Below are positions 22,263-35,410 of a stretch of 64,000 nucleotides of DNA, one piece after another. The DNA comes from Lantana camara (lineage: Eukaryota; Streptophyta; Magnoliopsida; Lamiales; Verbenaceae), in NCBI GenBank assembly GCA_037501455.1, contig CM074860.1:39628501-39692500 (forward strand), in the 5' to 3' direction. How positions within the stretch are numbered: position 1 is the stretch's first letter; each line of letters begins with the position of its first letter. The notes beneath the pieces were generated by a model. The model was not told the origin of the DNA. It worked only from the letters and a program-made list of their open reading frames with translations, and searched no databases. The position numbers and the translations under genes were made by a program.

Positions 22263-24251
22263 GTTATATACATTATATGTTATTACATATTATATATAAT
22301 GACTACAAATATATTTATTATATATTTCAATTATTATTTGATTTAATTCAATTTTGAAATTAGTTGATTTCTATTTCGCGTATTTAATTTACCGACTATT
22401 GATTTAGCGTTCTATTTATTTTATTCCTAAATGTGAATATGAATATTATGTGTTATGATTATTAAATAAATTCATGGATTAATTGATACGCATTATGAAT
22501 ATTATGAATGTTATGAATTTATGAAATTATGAAATATGAATTTATGAATTTATGAAATTGAACGAAACATATGAATGAATGATTTGATTATATGTTTTAA
22601 ATTTCTTAATCGTGCACATGAACATTTTATTGATATAATATGATCATTTATGCATTCATGTCATATTCACTTCATTGCCGAGCGTCATATACGGGTCATT
22701 GCAGTCTCGAGTCTCACAAACACATCATGTTATCTTTTGTACAGTTTATCTCCAGGGTGGAGAGATCTTGATCGTTCAGGCACTTGGTATTCGTATCCTT
22801 GTATCGTCACGGTTCAGGTGAGGGTGTTTTCGTTTTAGCTACGTATTAAACCCTACAACCCTTATGTGAAAAGCTTTAGCCAAAACCTTATGATTATATA
22901 TATATGGTTTTCAAATAAAGTTATCGAGTAAATTCTTCTAAATTATACGTATGAGCGTATATAAGCTTAAAAATGGTTTTGTAATGAGGCTATGCTCCAA
23001 ACCGTGTGTCTTCATGCTAGCTACGGATTCGGATGACACGGAGAGGTACGTATATAGCATATGCCGAGTTACACGGTAAAGTATGATTTCTTATAGTATG
23101 TATTCTATGTATGTATTGATATGTTTTGGCGAGATCATGTTATGTATGTTATGTTCACGGGTCCCGGGACTTAGTATATGTGGCTAACCGAGGAAGCAAG
23201 GGCTGACGGGGATCCCATATACTAGTCCCAACCAAACTACGGTGATACCGGCCCTCGCTAGGAGGTTTAGCGGGGAATGGGAGCTGAGTGCCCTTGGGGG
23301 ATTCATGTACCCCCATTGGCCTATGTATGAACCGGTGGCCGGGTCTTACAAGCCCGTCCACCACCCGGAGGAAGAAGGTTGGTTATGATTTATGCCTTTT
23401 CTTATGTATATGTTATGATATGATTATGCACCGTGCGGGAAGGCCGGGATCCGGATCGCCCAAACGAACATGTTTATGACATGATTTATGGTCTGTGTGT
23501 ATTATGATATATTGCATGATCGCCTAATCAATATATTAATGATATTTGTCGTAAACGGTCGGAGTTTCGTTGGAGATTGTGCACGCTCACTCGCCGAGCC
23601 TTATGTTTACGTATGATTTATGAATGTAATGAATTTAATATGAATTAGTCGTAAAAGTCGAGCATTGTCTATCTATTTTCTTGCCCTTTTCGGGAACTAA
23701 ATTCGAATAAAAACCTTGCTCGGGATTTATGACTTGCATGTGCATGTTTTATATATATGTATCGCTCCTGCTCACTCAGTCTTCTAGAGACTGACCCTCT
23801 CCCTCCCCAACTTTTTAGTGTGCAGGTTGATTTTGGAGTTTCGGGCTAGGCGGAGGTGTTTGGAGTCGTTAGGAGGGTCGAGTTAGGTTAGGAGAGTCTC
23901 TGAACTCACTCTTGTATTGGATTTAGGTTTGATTCGATTCTGCAGTATCATAAACTTGAATAATTATGTAATTATTATTGAATTGGTTTGTTGGACTGTA
24001 ATTATGAGTTTAAAAGAGGCCTGAAGAGCCCAAATTCTACTTATGATTTGTATGTTTGAATTTTGGCTTTGCAATCCACTATATTTTGGTTGATTGGTTA
24101 TCATTGCAGGGTCTTGTTCCGCCTGGCCTAGGAAGGTTTTTATGTTTGTCTCCCGTTCGCTATGGTTTGATATGGGTGCGGATTAGCTGTTTCGTTACTC
24201 GTGTTGAGCCATAGTACGGGGGATGTGGTGCCTCACGTGCGGGGTGCTACA

Positions 24252-26404
24252 CGATGCATCATATCCATGAATGTTGCAGGAGCATTAGTCAAACCGAAAG
24301 ACAATACTATGAACTCGTTGTGTCCATACCGGGTATTGAATCATGTCTTAGGTATGTCCTCTTCCCGGATTTTCAACTGATAGTAGCCTTGCCTGAGGTC
24401 CAATTTCGAATAAACCCCTGAACCTTGCAACGTATCAAACAAGTCCTCGATGTGGGGTAATGGATATTTATTCTTGATGGTCCTCCGATTAAGCTCCCGG
24501 TAATCTATACACATCCTCAGCGTTTAATCTTTCTTCTTAACAAAGAGAAACGGAGCACCCCATGGAGATGAACTCGGCCGAATATATCCAATCTTAAATA
24601 ATTCCTCAAGCTGAATTTTCAATTCCTTTAACTCCGCCTGAGCCATTCTATACGGAGTCTTAGAATACGGTTCTGATCCCGGATATAAATCTATGACAAA
24701 TTCAATCTCACGATCCGGTGGCAAAGAACCCAAATTCTCCGGAAACACATCGGGAAAATCCTTAACCACAGCTGTCTCCTCAAATTTAATTTGATCCTTT
24801 GGCTTATTAAGAAGATAAGCAACAAATCCCATAGCCCCTTCTCTTATTAGTTTACGAGCTTCCATAAAAGATAAGAGTGGCACATCCTTCAATCCCATTT
24901 CTCCAATCAATTCCTCCCCCAACTTAATCTTCTTCCTAAAGCAATCAACCTCGGCCCGGTGCCGGTATAGCCAATCCATACCGAAGATCACCACATATCT
25001 CTTCATAGACATCACAATGAAATCCGCCGGATAATCTTTCCCTTCTATCAAAATCGAACAACCCTGAACCACTTGATCCGTCTGCAAATTTCCTCCCAGA
25101 GGAGAACTCACAAAATGACAAGAATTGGGACAAAAAATAGGTAGGCATAGAGAAGCACATAGATCGCTAGATATGAAAGAATGGGTAGCACCCGGATCAA
25201 ATAATGCATGAATGTTCGTGGTGTGAATGCATATGGTACCTTCCACCACGGCTGTCGGATCCACCTCAGCATCCTACTCCTCGCCCTCAAGGGCATAAGC
25301 ACGTGCCTGGATCATAGGTCTCGGAACACCTCCTCGAAACCCTAGAGCTTTATCGGGACAAGTATCCGCCATATGGTCACTTTTCCCACAAATGAGGCAT
25401 AATCCCAACCTCTTTCGGCAATTGTTATATATATGAGTTGGTCCCCCGCAATGAGTACATGGACGTACATCTCGGCGATTCCCCGTGGGGGCTAGCAAAG
25501 CCTGATGTGCTCGGGCAACCTGAGGAACATTCTGACCTCCAGTTCGAGGCTTCTTGAAATATTCCTTTTGAGGAGGAGCTGCTGCAGTCATAGGCCTCTT
25601 ACTCGGATTGTATCTCACACTTGATCCCGATGCCGAGCCTCTACCTTGTCCCATTGGTGCTTTGAAAATCGAATCCTTCTTCCTATATTCCTCTTCTTGC
25701 TCCAAAGCCCTTTGTACCGTATCTGAGAAAGATATAAAATTATGCCCCGCCTGACCATGTCTCAAATCCTGTCTCAATCCAGCAATAAACTTTTTCGCCT
25801 TCCTCTTCTCATCCCGAGTAATATGTGGAGCATACTTCCCAAGTCTATTAAAAGCTTCAATATATTGAGCCACAGAACGATTACCCTGCTTCAACTCCAT
25901 AAATTCTTGCTATTTTCTTTCCCGAACCACTTCCGGTAGGAAACATTCCCGAAACTCTCTTTTGAAAACTTCCCAAGTGAGTTCTTCCCCTTCAACTTCT
26001 AATTTCTCCCTCGTTCTTTCCCACCAATCATATGCTTCGCCACCAAGCTGAAATATGGCGAATTGGGCCCTTTCTTGTGTGGTAAACTGCCGAACTCCGT
26101 AAATTCTTTCTAAACGAGTCAACCACCCTTCTGAAACGGCATCATCAATAGAGCCTGAGAACCGAGGGGGATTATAACTCAGAAACACCCCATGTGAATC
26201 CCTATTATTGTTCGGTGGAGCCGGTTGCTCAACGGGTTGTGGTGGTGGAGCTTGAGCCCGTCGATGTTCCACATAATTGAGGACCGCTTCCATAAAGTTT
26301 CCCATATCCATCGGAGGCAGTTGCGGTTGTCCTTGTGGTGTAGGGGAACGATCACGGTGTCTATGTTGCCCCGGTGATCTCTCACGATGTCTACGTGGAG
26401 GCAT
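24252..26404 (-). pseudogene. Element A gag, protease and first half of RT, broken
   Basis: Reads from ATG at 26404 (MPPRRHRERSPGQHRHRDRS, an Arg/His-rich gag start) downward. Gag core lies at 25910-26404, then a TAG near 25907. Gag C-terminus with two zinc knuckles (CTHCGGPTHIYNNC and CLICGKSDHMADTC) lies at 25274-25900, then TAG at 25274-25276. Protease with [10 protein letters not shown] lies near 25195. The pol linker and RT start (SPWGAPFLFVKKKD) run down to 24524, where a TAA follows. RT continues with MCIDYRELN, a further stop (PKT-stop-FNTRYG) and [13 protein letters not shown] before the solo LTR at 24251. Confidence 0.92.
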
Positions 26405-26608
26405 CCTGTTCAGAAAACACTGAAATGCATGCTATCTTTAGTTAATGCATGAAAATGCAATTAGTTCAGTCAAGATCGGAGTATAGAGCACATAAGCACG
26501 TATAGAATGCATAAGAGATGCATATGCAATCACATTATCAATTAGTCCTAAAACCGAATGACCTAGACTGACTCACACTGCACTAGAGCCCGGGTTTTGC
26601 AACCCTTG

Positions 26609-26620
26609 GCTCTGATAGCA
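26609..26620 (-). other. Primer binding site of element A
   Basis: The minus strand reads TGCTATCAGAGC, one mismatch from the initiator Met tRNA site TGGTATCAGAGC, eight bases from the LTR edge at 26630. The mismatch is another sign of decay. Confidence 0.85.
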
Positions 26621-28623
26621 CTTAAAGGATGTAACGCCCGAGCGTGAGGCGCCACATCCCCCGCACCGAGACCCGACCCACATAGAAAATGGAAAATTCC
26701 TACACGTGCCAAATCACGACGAACGAGGACACAACACATACGCTAAGCTAGGTGGGAGCTAACCCTTAAACCAAACGATAACCAACATGAATTAAAATCG
26801 AGAAACAAATGCAATAGCGGAAGCAATAAACATAAGTATTCACATTGAGCATTCAAGCTCCAAAAATAGAATTCATATACAAAAAGGAAATCATGAGTGC
26901 GAGTGTAACCAAAAAAAAATTGCTAAACACTAATGCAAGACCTAGACGACTTGAATTCCCGCCTAGCACTCCTTAACCTGCACAAAAACCGCTGAAAACA
27001 AAACGGGTTCAGTCCAAAAGGGACTAGTGGGTATAAAACAGGCATAGTATATAAATATCGCAGAATTTAGACATATACATGCAAGCTATAAACCCATAAG
27101 AAGTTTTTAGAAGATTTCCCAAGTGGGTGAGACAAAGAAAGACATCTACGGGTTTATAACGATCATATTAATTCATAATTAATCATAGGGTTTCAAGCTC
27201 GGCGAGTGAGCGTGCATAATCTCCAACCAACCCCTTGTGTATTCAAATTCATAGTTTCATTGGTTATCATACATATCATATTTGTGCACAATCATACGAT
27301 TCATAATCATACATATACACCTTCTCCCTCCAAGTGGTGGATGGGTTTGCAGGACCCGACCACCGGTCCATACATAGGCCAGAGGGGGTACATGAATCCC
27401 CCAAAGGCACTCAGCTCCCATTCCCCGCTAATCTCCTAGCGGGGTTCGGTATCACCGTAGTTGGTTGGAACTAACACATGGGATCACCGTCGGCCCTTGC
27501 CTCCCCAGATAGCCACATGTATTAAGTTCCAGGGCCCGTGAATTCATAACAATCATATCAATCATATCTCGCTACAACATAAGGTAGGATTCATAAAAGA
27601 AGGGTTATACGTTCGTAATCATTTACTCGAGAAAAGACTCAATGTATATATATATATATATATATATAATCATATTACTTTGGCTTAAAACTTTTCACAT
27701 AGGGAGATATATCAGGTCGTTTTATCTAAATAGAAGAGAAACCTACCTCGAATCGACAAAAGAAGAAACGAAAGCCTCAAGGACCGGCCTCGTCTCCAAC
27801 GAGATCAAAATTTGTGCAAGAAAGGTGAAGTGAGACTCAAAATGACCAATTAAGACGCTCGGCACTGAAATGATCATGATATGAATACATAAAGGAGTAT
27901 ATTATGTAATGAACTTGTTAATGTGCACTATTAATACCTTAAAGACATATAAACGTTCATTTCAAGAATCATTTAAAAGCGTTCAAGTTCATAACCTTCA
28001 CATTTAAATCAATCGATCCACGAATTCCAAATAAAATCATAACACTTAGTATAGCATGTTCACAATTAAAAAATAGGTAAATAGAAACATTTAAGTCATG
28101 TTCGGAAATTAAATAAAACATGAAATAGGTAACAATTAAATTCTATAATTCAATTAAATCAAATATTATTTAGTATATAACCAATATATATATACACATG
28201 CACATGTAGCACCCTAAACCCCAAGGCGCCACATCCCCCGCACTGTAGCCTCGATCCACGCATGAAATGGGCAGTTCATACATAAACCAAGACCACAGTG
28301 AACGGGTGACAATAAAAACGACGCTCTAGGCGGGACACTCTCCCCAGCATAAACAACAACCATGAATAGAAAAGCGGAAGCAATAAAGTCGTTCACATAT
28401 ATATATATAGGTACCATATTTATTACATAGATACATATAGGTACCAATTAGCTATCACTACATTATCATATCTCCATAATATACATCGGTAAGTATCCAA
28501 AACGTATCAATCGTGAACATAACATGATATCCGGAAAAATATACATGAATGGTGCAACACTAGACCCGTGATAATGCAGGACTCGACCAACTCCCGCCTA
28601 GCACAACCACGCTCAAAGTGTAC

Positions 28624-30261
28624 CTGAAAAGTGAAGTATCAGTCTACTGAAGACTGAGTGAGGGGCAATAAATATATACACATATCACATGCAAGTTGTA
28701 GCCTCGGGTGAAGAATTTAGAATAAAATAGCTATACAATTCAAGAAGTTATTCTTTGCCCGAGATTACAACCAATCATTTTAACACGTTTATTTAATCAT
28801 GCTTGTCAATGTCATGAACATGTGGCCCCGGCGAGCTAGGGCAATCTCCAACCGAACTCCCAATCGTGAATAATACGTGATCATGCTTGCTTGCTTGATA
28901 AGACGTGATCATGCAATTTAATTAGTGCTCATATAACAAGTTCATGCTTGAAATCATGCAATAACCCGAGGATAACCCGACGTGCCGGATTAATCCCCAG
29001 TCTCCTTCTTCCTCCGGGTGATAGCGAGTTTGCAAGGCTCGACTATCCACGACATGGTGTGTGTAGAGGACATGACCCTCTAGACACGGAACTCCTTCCA
29101 CCACTAATCTCCTAGTGGCTTCGGGGGTGATCCCAACAATGTGAGGATAATTCAGGAGTTACCCGTCAGCCCTTGCTTTCCCGGTTGGCTCAAGAATTAC
29201 CCTCGGGCCCACGTGCAATCATGTACTCGCCAAACATGCTTGAAATCATGATAATCAATACTTTCTTGCTTGGAAATGTTCATGGTTTGAAATCATTTAT
29301 AAGTATAATACGGTTTTGGCCGAAAACTAGCACATAAGGGTTATAGGGTTCGTTTTACCAAAACAAAACCTCACCTTTCTTGCAAAATATAATAAATAAG
29401 CGTTCTAAGGAGCTTGCTCCCCGTCCACGCCCTCGTGACCTGTGCAAATACGACGTATATACGTGAGACATGAACTAGAATGACCAAAATATGACGAACG
29501 GCGGAAATGTGTCGAGACGACCTCGAAAATGCAATGTGGTATGATAACTTTTCGTTTCACATCTTATTAACACATATTATAGCAATTCGGGGTCAAAGAA
29601 GTCGTTGGATCGAGGGGCTATTTTCGTAATTTTGTGCAGAAACTTTTGTTCTGTCAGCCCCTTGGGAACGGCCGTTCCAGGCTTCTTTTGTAATTGGGAA
29701 CGGTCGTTCCCGTTGCCCAGAAAAACGCGGCAATGTTTTTAATTTTAAAAGCGCGCCTAGCCGGGAACGGCCCTTCCGGCTCCAAGGCCAAAATGGGAAC
29801 GGCCGTTCCCGTGGTCGGCCGCCTAAATTTTGAAAAGGAATGGGAACGCCCGTTCCCACAAAGCCTTGAGGCTGGGAACGGTCGTTCCCAGCTTCTGCAA
29901 CTGGAAAACAGAGCAGAAACAGAGTATGCTCTCGGGAAGAAAGCAACAAAGCTACAAAATCCCATTTTTGATCCCCAAATGCTATAATTTCTAGGAGTAT
30001 GATGCATACCACTTCATTAAATGATAATATATCACTTAGACACATAAAACCATGAAATATCATCAAGACTTCCAAGTTCCAAGTTTATGATCAACTTGAT
30101 CATTCAAGCCAAATATCCAATTATTTCATGAATAAACCATGCTATAATTCATGATATGATCATAGAATCATGCTTTGCTCAAAACCTAATTCATATATCA
30201 TGAAATTCCTAAACCCTAGCATGTCAACATAATCAAGAATCATCCCCTCCATGCTACCAAC
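28624..30261 (-). other. Candidate intron inside LTR B
   Basis: On the minus strand the donor is TTTCAAG-GTTGGT at 30261 (weaker than consensus). The hairpin CAGTCT-TCAGT-AGACTG lies at 28640-28656, with GACTGATAC as a branch-site match. The acceptor CTTTTCAG ends at 28624, followed by GTACAC and soon by GCTAGGCGGGA. The other LTR has the same sites at 36083-37720. Confidence 0.5.
29664..29889. repeat. Palindrome cluster in LTR B (GGGAAC-N4-GTTCCC)
   Basis: Six copies at 29664-29679, 29696-29711, 29763-29778 (decayed), 29795-29810, 29842-29857 and 29874-29889. Centres are GGCC, GGTC, GGCC, GGCC, GCCC and GGTC. The same six lie at about 37123-37348 in the other LTR. Confidence 0.95.
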
Positions 30262-30863
30262 CTTGAAATTAAAAGAAATGAAGAAGTATGATGATGATGA
30301 TGATCACTCCCAAATTCCTTGAAAGATTTCTTGAAATCTTGATGATTGATGGAAAATCCACTCCTCCCTTTTCTCTTCTTTGGAATACCGAGAGAGATGA
30401 ATATGTTGGGAAATATTTTGGATGAAATGAGCTCATGGAAGCTAGAGGAAGCTTATACCGTTTCATTCCATTCTTGGTTTTTGTGAATTAAGCTAATTGC
30501 CAATAAATCCTCTAACTCATGAGAGTATGTAATTGAGTGTATAAGCTTTTGAAATATAATCAATTAGGTCCTTAGAAATCATGCAATTAAGTCCCTAACA
30601 TTTTAGAAAATATTTAATTAGGGACAATTTGGTAATTTTATCGCTCTCGGTATTAATTTTATGCAACAAATATTTTTCGTGTCATGAAATAATATTTGCA
30701 ATGATATGAATTTAAAGAATTAAGATAAATAATGTTTCATGAATTTTATAAAAATGTGAATGCCACGTATGAATATATTATAAATTAAAGAAATAAAATA
30801 AACCTACGCTCAAAACGCACACGTGGCGTGCTTACCTGTTCATCCGGAAACCGGGGCGTTACA

Positions 30864-30878
30864 ACTCTCCCCCCCTTA
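30864..30878 (-). other. Polypurine tract of element B
   Basis: The minus strand reads CTAAGGGGGG-GAGAGT just before the TGTAACGCCCCGG start of the 3' LTR. Confidence 0.85.
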
Positions 30879-30901
30879 GAAGAATCTGGTCCCCAGATTC
30901 T

Positions 30902-33900
30902 CTAGTCTTGCTCGAACAACTCCGGGTGGAACCGTTTCATTTTATCCTCTGTTTCCCACGTAGCTTCTTCGGTTTTATCGCTTCTCCACAAAACCTTAAC
31001 CATGGGAATTCTCCGGTTTCTCAACTCTTGAAATTTCCGATCCATGATCTTAACCGGCCTCTGAACAAATGTCAAATTCGGTTCCAGTTCAACTTCTTCC
31101 ACGGGGAGAATCGTAGTCTCATCGGGGTAATATTTCCTTAATTGTGAAACGTGGAACACGTTGTGAATCCCCGTAAGACTCGGTGGTAGGTCCAGTCGAT
31201 AGTCTACCTCGCCTATTCTTTCCAAAATCACGAACGGACCTAAGTAGCGAGGATTAAGCTTTCCTCCTTTCCCGATCCGGGTGAAACCTTTCCTTGGTGA
31301 CACCTTCAAGAATACCCGGTCACCCACTTCAAATTCTAAATCTCTTCGGCGCTTATCGGCATAGCTCTTTTGCCTATCTTGCGCGGCTTTCATCCGTTGT
31401 TGAATCATTTGAACCTTTTCAATCATAGCTTGAACAACTTTGGAAGGCCTTTCGAATCTTTCACCTCTCTTTACTCCTTCCTGTTTCGACCATTTCCATT
31501 CCTCCAAGTCGAAGAACAACGGAGATCGGCACTTTCTTCCATAAAGTAACTCGTAAGGAGCCATTCCGATCGAAGCCTGAAAGCTGTTGTTATAAGCAAA
31601 TTCGATCAAGGGAAGCTGTTCTGACCACGAGTTCTGGAAATCCATCGCGCAAGCCCGAAGGAGATCTTCCAAATACCTGATTAATCTTTCAGTCTGGCCG
31701 TCTGTTTGAGGGTGAAATGCTGTACTGAACTTAAGCTTCGTTCCCAAGACAGCCTGTAACTCTTGCCACAACTTAGAAGTAAACCTCGGGTCTCGATCTG
31801 AAACTATGCTCACCGGAATACCATGAAGTCGAATAATCTCTCTGTTATAGATTTCGGCCAACTTCGGAATCTTATAGGACATCCGGACCGGTAGAAAGTG
31901 AGCAGACTTTGTAAATCTATCCACGATCACCCAAATTCCATCAAACCCGCCTTTAACCTTCGGTAACCCAGAAACAAAATCCATTGTTACTTGTTCCCAC
32001 TTCCACTCGGGAATAGGTAACGGTTGTAGAAGTCCCGCGGGTTTTTGGTGCTCCGCCTTCACTTTCTGACAAGTCAGGCAATGTTTCACATACTCTGCCA
32101 CATCCCTCTTCATCCCGTTCCACCAATAATATTGTTTCAAATCCTTATACATCTTATTTCCTCCTGGGTGGATCGAGTAAGCTGACTTGTGAGCTTCTTC
32201 GAGTAGGACCCGTCTCAACTCTTCAGGTACTACTACTCTGTTCTTAAACCGAAGCAACCCGGTCTCATCAAACCCAAACGGACTCTCCGGGTCATCCTTA
32301 GCTTTACCTGCAAGCTTCTGTACTTCCGGATCCTTATTCTGAGCCTCAAACAGCTGATGCTTTAATTCCGGCTGAATTGTGATATTAGAAACCCGAGCCT
32401 TTAATACAATCGGGGCAACTTCCTCACTTTCCTTTATTTCCAAACTCGATACATTCGCCTTCCTGCTAAGTGCATCGGCGACCACATTGGCTTTCCCGGG
32501 ATGGTATTTAATTGTACAATCATAGTCTTCCAACTTTTCCATCCAACGCCGTTGCCTCATATTCAAATCCTTCTGTGTGAATAAATACTGGAGGCTCTTG
32601 TGGTCGGTAAAAATCTCAAAGGAAGTCCCGTAAAGATAATGTCTCCATTTCCCGAGAGCAAAGATCACGGCTGCAAGCTCTAGGTCGTGTGTTGGATAAT
32701 TCCTTTCATATTCCTTTAGCTTTCGGGAAGCATAAGCGATCACTTTTCCTTTCTGAGTCAAAACACAACCTAAGCCTTCTTTAGAAGCATCTGTATACAC
32801 TGCATACTCTTCTGAACCCTCGGGAAGCGTTAACACCGGAGCTGAGACTAACTTTTCTTTCAGAAAATTAAAGCTTTGATCACACTTCTCGTCCCAGACA
32901 AACTTAACATCCTTCTTTGTCAACCGGGTTAACGGTGCCGCAATCTTGGAGAAGTCCTGAACAAACCTTCTATAATATCCGGCCAATCCCAAGAAGCTTC
33001 TAATCTCCGAGGCATTCTTTGGTTTCTCCCACTTAAGCACGGCCTCGATTTTCGAGGGATCGACTTCCAACCCTTTTCCTGAAATCACATGCCCCAAGAA
33101 TGAAACCCGATCGATCCAAAATTCACACTTGCTGAATTTAGCAAAAAACTGATGCTCCTTTAGAGTCTGAAGAACGAGCCTGAGATGTCTCGCATGCTCC
33201 TCGGCTGATTTCGAGAAAACCAGAATATCATCAATGAAAATCACCACAAACTTGTCGAGGAAAGGCCTGAATATCCGGTGCATCATATCCATGAAAGCTG
33301 CAGGAGCATTAGTCAATCCAAACGGCATAACCACGAACTCGTAGTGCCCGTACTGAGTATTGAATCCTGTCTTTGGAATGTCCTCTGCTCGGATTCGCAG
33401 CTGATAGTATCCCTGTCTTAAATCCAATTTCGAATACACCTTGGAACCCTGAAGTATATCGAATAACTCCTCGATATGTGGGAGGGGATACTTGTTCTTA
33501 ATAGTCATCCGGTTCAACTCTCTGTAATCGATGCACATTCTTAGAGTCCCGTCCTTTTTCTTGACAAACAACACCGGTGCTCCCCACGGCGAAGAACTTG
33601 GCCGAATGTACCCAACTTCCAATAAAGCCTCAAGCTGAACTTTTAATTCCTTTAATTCGGCTGGAGCCATCCGGTACGGAGTCTTTGAATACGGCTCGGC
33701 ATTCGGGAAAAGATCAATCACGAACTCAATCTCCCGCTCAGGAGGCAAGGAATCCAATTTCTCTGGGAATACCTCGGGGAATTCCTTTACCACTTCGGTG
33801 TCCACTAACTTCACCTGATCCTTTGGCTTGTTCAGAATATAAGCAATGAACCCTGTAGCCCCGTCTCTGACTAATCTTTGAGCCTCTAAAAACGAAAGTA

Positions 33901-35410
33901 AGGGTACGGTCTTCGAAGTACCGCCCGTAACAACCTCTGAACCCAACTGAACCTTCTTAGCCCGGCAATCAACTGTAGCACAATGTCTGTAAAGCCAATC
34001 CATCCCCAGAATAGCCCCATATCTCTCCATTGGCATCACAATAAAATCTGTCAGAAACTCCCGGCCTTCAATCACAACTGGAACATCCCTGTAAACCTGA
34101 TCCGTCTCTCGCCTACTACCGAAAGGAGTACTAACTATATAGCGCACAGAAGTACACATAGCAGGCAAAGACAAGGTAATAGCAATAGAGTGCGCAAGAA
34201 AGGAGTGTGTAGCTCCTGGATCAAATAATGTATGGATGTTCGTGCCATGAATGCAAATAATACCTTCAGCTACTGCGGCGGGGTCAATATCAGCCTCCTG
34301 CTCCTCTCCCGCGAGTGCATAAGCCCGAGCTCTCACCAGGGGTCTCGGTCCTGCAGGTGGTGGATCCTGACGATCCGGATAACCATCAACCAGGTGTTCG
34401 TTACTCCCACAGATCAAACATAGGCCCAACCGGCGCCTGCAGTTATCATAGGTGTGCGTAGGATGTCCACACCATGTGCATCTCGGTCTCTGAGGTGGCT
34501 GAGGTGGTGCTGGAGCTTTTGGACCTCTCGGAAATGGCCCGGTGTACTTAGGTTTCTTCCCGGTGTCCCTCTGAGCTGGAGGTGTAGGGTAAATCATCGG
34601 CCTTTTTCCTGAACTCGAACCCTGGCCTGATCTCGAGCCTGAAGCCTGTCCTGCTCGCTGAGTAGCCCTCCTAACACTATCGGAATCCTCAACTTTTAGG
34701 GCTTTTGCTGTAGCTTTCGCCCAGGTGCTGGTATTTGTCGCTTTCAGTGCATCCTGGATGTCTGGCCTCAACCCCTGAACGAACTGCATCGCCTTGTGAA
34801 AGTCATCGTTCGCTATGTTGGGTGCATAGCGAGAAAGTCTCTCGAACTCGGCGATGTACTGACCCACGGACCTGCCTCCCTGCTTTAATTCTGTAAACTC
34901 CCTCAACCTGCGGGTACGGGAAGCTGGAGGAATGTACTTGTTTCTGAACTCCCGTACAAAGACCTCCCAAGTAATCTCGGTCCCGGCTGCCTCCAAAACA
35001 ATCTGAGTGCTCTCCCACCAGGAGTAAGCCTCGCCCTGAATAAGAGTGAGGGTGCAACGAGCCTTCTCCTGACTGTCGCAAGGAATAAGCTGCCAAATCC
35101 TCTCGATCTCTTTCAACCACATCTCTGCCTGTATATCGTCTCCCTTATAGAACTTCGGGGGACGCTGATTCTGAAACTCTCGCAAAATAGCAGAAATGGG
35201 GTTCTCCGGAGGTGCTACCTGCGGTGGTGGTGGTGGTGGAGGTACCCGTTCCTGTAATCTCTGATCAATTAGCCCCACTACGGCATTCATGAAATCCTGG
35301 GGCTGTGCCGGAGCAGGTGGAGGAGGTGGTGATCTCTCGCGGCGATGATGTCGACGGTGATGATGCCTATGCCTCGAGGATCGGTCACTGGAACGTCTAT
35401 CGTGCTCCAT
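30902..35410 (-). CDS. Gag-Pol polyprotein of element B (1502 aa, intact)
   Basis: Single open frame from ATG at 35410 (234 bp after the PBS) to a stop at 30902-30904. Residues 1-30 are Arg/His/Ser-rich, then proline-rich. Gag core is about 70-260. Zinc knuckles are [14 protein letters not shown] at about 311-324 and [14 protein letters not shown] at about 331-344, the latter with Tyr in place of the last Cys. Protease DPGATHSF starts at about 397. Reverse transcriptase is about 590-770 with IDD at 726-728. RNase H is about 865-985 (TDAS near 873, DLELA near 909). Integrase has HHCC (H1074, H1081, C1111, C1114) and DDE-type core residues D1144, D1205 and E1241. A GPY/F-type module is near 1384-1409 and a chromodomain-like tail near 1470-1498. 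The protein would form particles, copy the RNA and integrate the cDNA. Gag and pol are fused in one frame with no visible shift site. Confidence 0.96.
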   Translation of the reverse strand: MEHDRRSSDRSSRHRHHHRRHHRRERSPPPPPAPAQPQDFMNAVVGLIDQRLQERVPPPPPPPQVAPPENPISAILREFQNQRPPKFYKGDDIQAEMWLKEIERIWQLIPCDSQEKARCTLTLIQGEAYSWWESTQIVLEAAGTEITWEVFVREFRNKYIPPASRTRRLREFTELKQGGRSVGQYIAEFERLSRYAPNIANDDFHKAMQFVQGLRPDIQDALKATNTSTWAKATAKALKVEDSDSVRRATQRAGQASGSRSGQGSSSGKRPMIYPTPPAQRDTGKKPKYTGPFPRGPKAPAPPQPPQRPRCTWCGHPTHTYDNCRRRLGLCLICGSNEHLVDGYPDRQDPPPAGPRPLVRARAYALAGEEQEADIDPAAVAEGIICIHGTNIHTLFDPGATHSFLAHSIAITLSLPAMCTSVRYIVSTPFGSRRETDQVYRDVPVVIEGREFLTDFIVMPMERYGAILGMDWLYRHCATVDCRAKKVQLGSEVVTGGTSKTVPLLSFLEAQRLVRDGATGFIAYILNKPKDQVKLVDTEVVKEFPEVFPEKLDSLPPEREIEFVIDLFPNAEPYSKTPYRMAPAELKELKVQLEALLEVGYIRPSSSPWGAPVLFVKKKDGTLRMCIDYRELNRMTIKNKYPLPHIEELFDILQGSKVYSKLDLRQGYYQLRIRAEDIPKTGFNTQYGHYEFVVMPFGLTNAPAAFMDMMHRIFRPFLDKFVVIFIDDILVFSKSAEEHARHLRLVLQTLKEHQFFAKFSKCEFWIDRVSFLGHVISGKGLEVDPSKIEAVLKWEKPKNASEIRSFLGLAGYYRRFVQDFSKIAAPLTRLTKKDVKFVWDEKCDQSFNFLKEKLVSAPVLTLPEGSEEYAVYTDASKEGLGCVLTQKGKVIAYASRKLKEYERNYPTHDLELAAVIFALGKWRHYLYGTSFEIFTDHKSLQYLFTQKDLNMRQRRWMEKLEDYDCTIKYHPGKANVVADALSRKANVSSLEIKESEEVAPIVLKARVSNITIQPELKHQLFEAQNKDPEVQKLAGKAKDDPESPFGFDETGLLRFKNRVVVPEELRRVLLEEAHKSAYSIHPGGNKMYKDLKQYYWWNGMKRDVAEYVKHCLTCQKVKAEHQKPAGLLQPLPIPEWKWEQVTMDFVSGLPKVKGGFDGIWVIVDRFTKSAHFLPVRMSYKIPKLAEIYNREIIRLHGIPVSIVSDRDPRFTSKLWQELQAVLGTKLKFSTAFHPQTDGQTERLIRYLEDLLRACAMDFQNSWSEQLPLIEFAYNNSFQASIGMAPYELLYGRKCRSPLFFDLEEWKWSKQEGVKRGERFERPSKVVQAMIEKVQMIQQRMKAAQDRQKSYADKRRRDLEFEVGDRVFLKVSPRKGFTRIGKGGKLNPRYLGPFVILERIGEVDYRLDLPPSLTGIHNVFHVSQLRKYYPDETTILPVEEVELEPNLTFVQRPVKIMDRKFQELRNRRIPMVKVLWRSDKTEEATWETEDKMKRFHPELFEQD

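Larger units (their letters stand above)
20975..23825 (+). other. Candidate intron inside the 4.3-kb solo LTR
   Basis: Donor ACAAG-GTAAGC at 20975. The hairpin CAGTCT-TCTAG-AGACTG at 23777-23793 contains GACTGACC, a good plant branch-site match. A pyrimidine tract and TGTGCAG follow, ending at 23825 and continuing GTTG. GGGCTAGGCGGAGG follows at 23843-23856. This is the clearest example in the window. Confidence 0.6.
19918..24251 (+). mobile_element. Solo LTR (4334 bp) inserted in element A RT
   Basis: Begins TGTAAGGCCCCGG and ends GCGGGGTGCTACA. The exact duplication CGATG lies at 19913-19917 and 24252-24256. It is antisense to A. Its 3' end (GGGGGATGTGGTGCCTCACG) resembles the ends of LTRs A, B, E and G, so it is Tekay-like. 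It holds AT microsatellites (20091-20133, 21905-21933, 22103-22131), a 143-bp tandem duplication (21988-22262), a palindrome cluster (21629-21728) and a candidate intron (20975-23825). The 217-codon open frame at 21283-21936 runs through the palindromes into an AT microsatellite and looks non-coding. Confidence 0.93.
28205..30863 (-). repeat. 3' LTR of element B
   Basis: 2659 bp. The plus strand reads TGTAGCACCC to CGGGGCGTTACA. It carries six GGGAAC-N4-GTTCCC palindromes (29664-29889) and a candidate intron (28624-30261). The overlapping open frames at 29593-30075 (both strands) are by-products of the palindromes. Confidence 0.95.

Noticed and set aside
29593..30075. Open frames on both strands with recurring peptides such as ERPFP and NGRSQ (also 37052-37534)
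   Set aside because: They are made by reading through the GGGAAC-N4-GTTCCC palindromes, are open on both strands, and lie in LTR sequence far from gag-pol.
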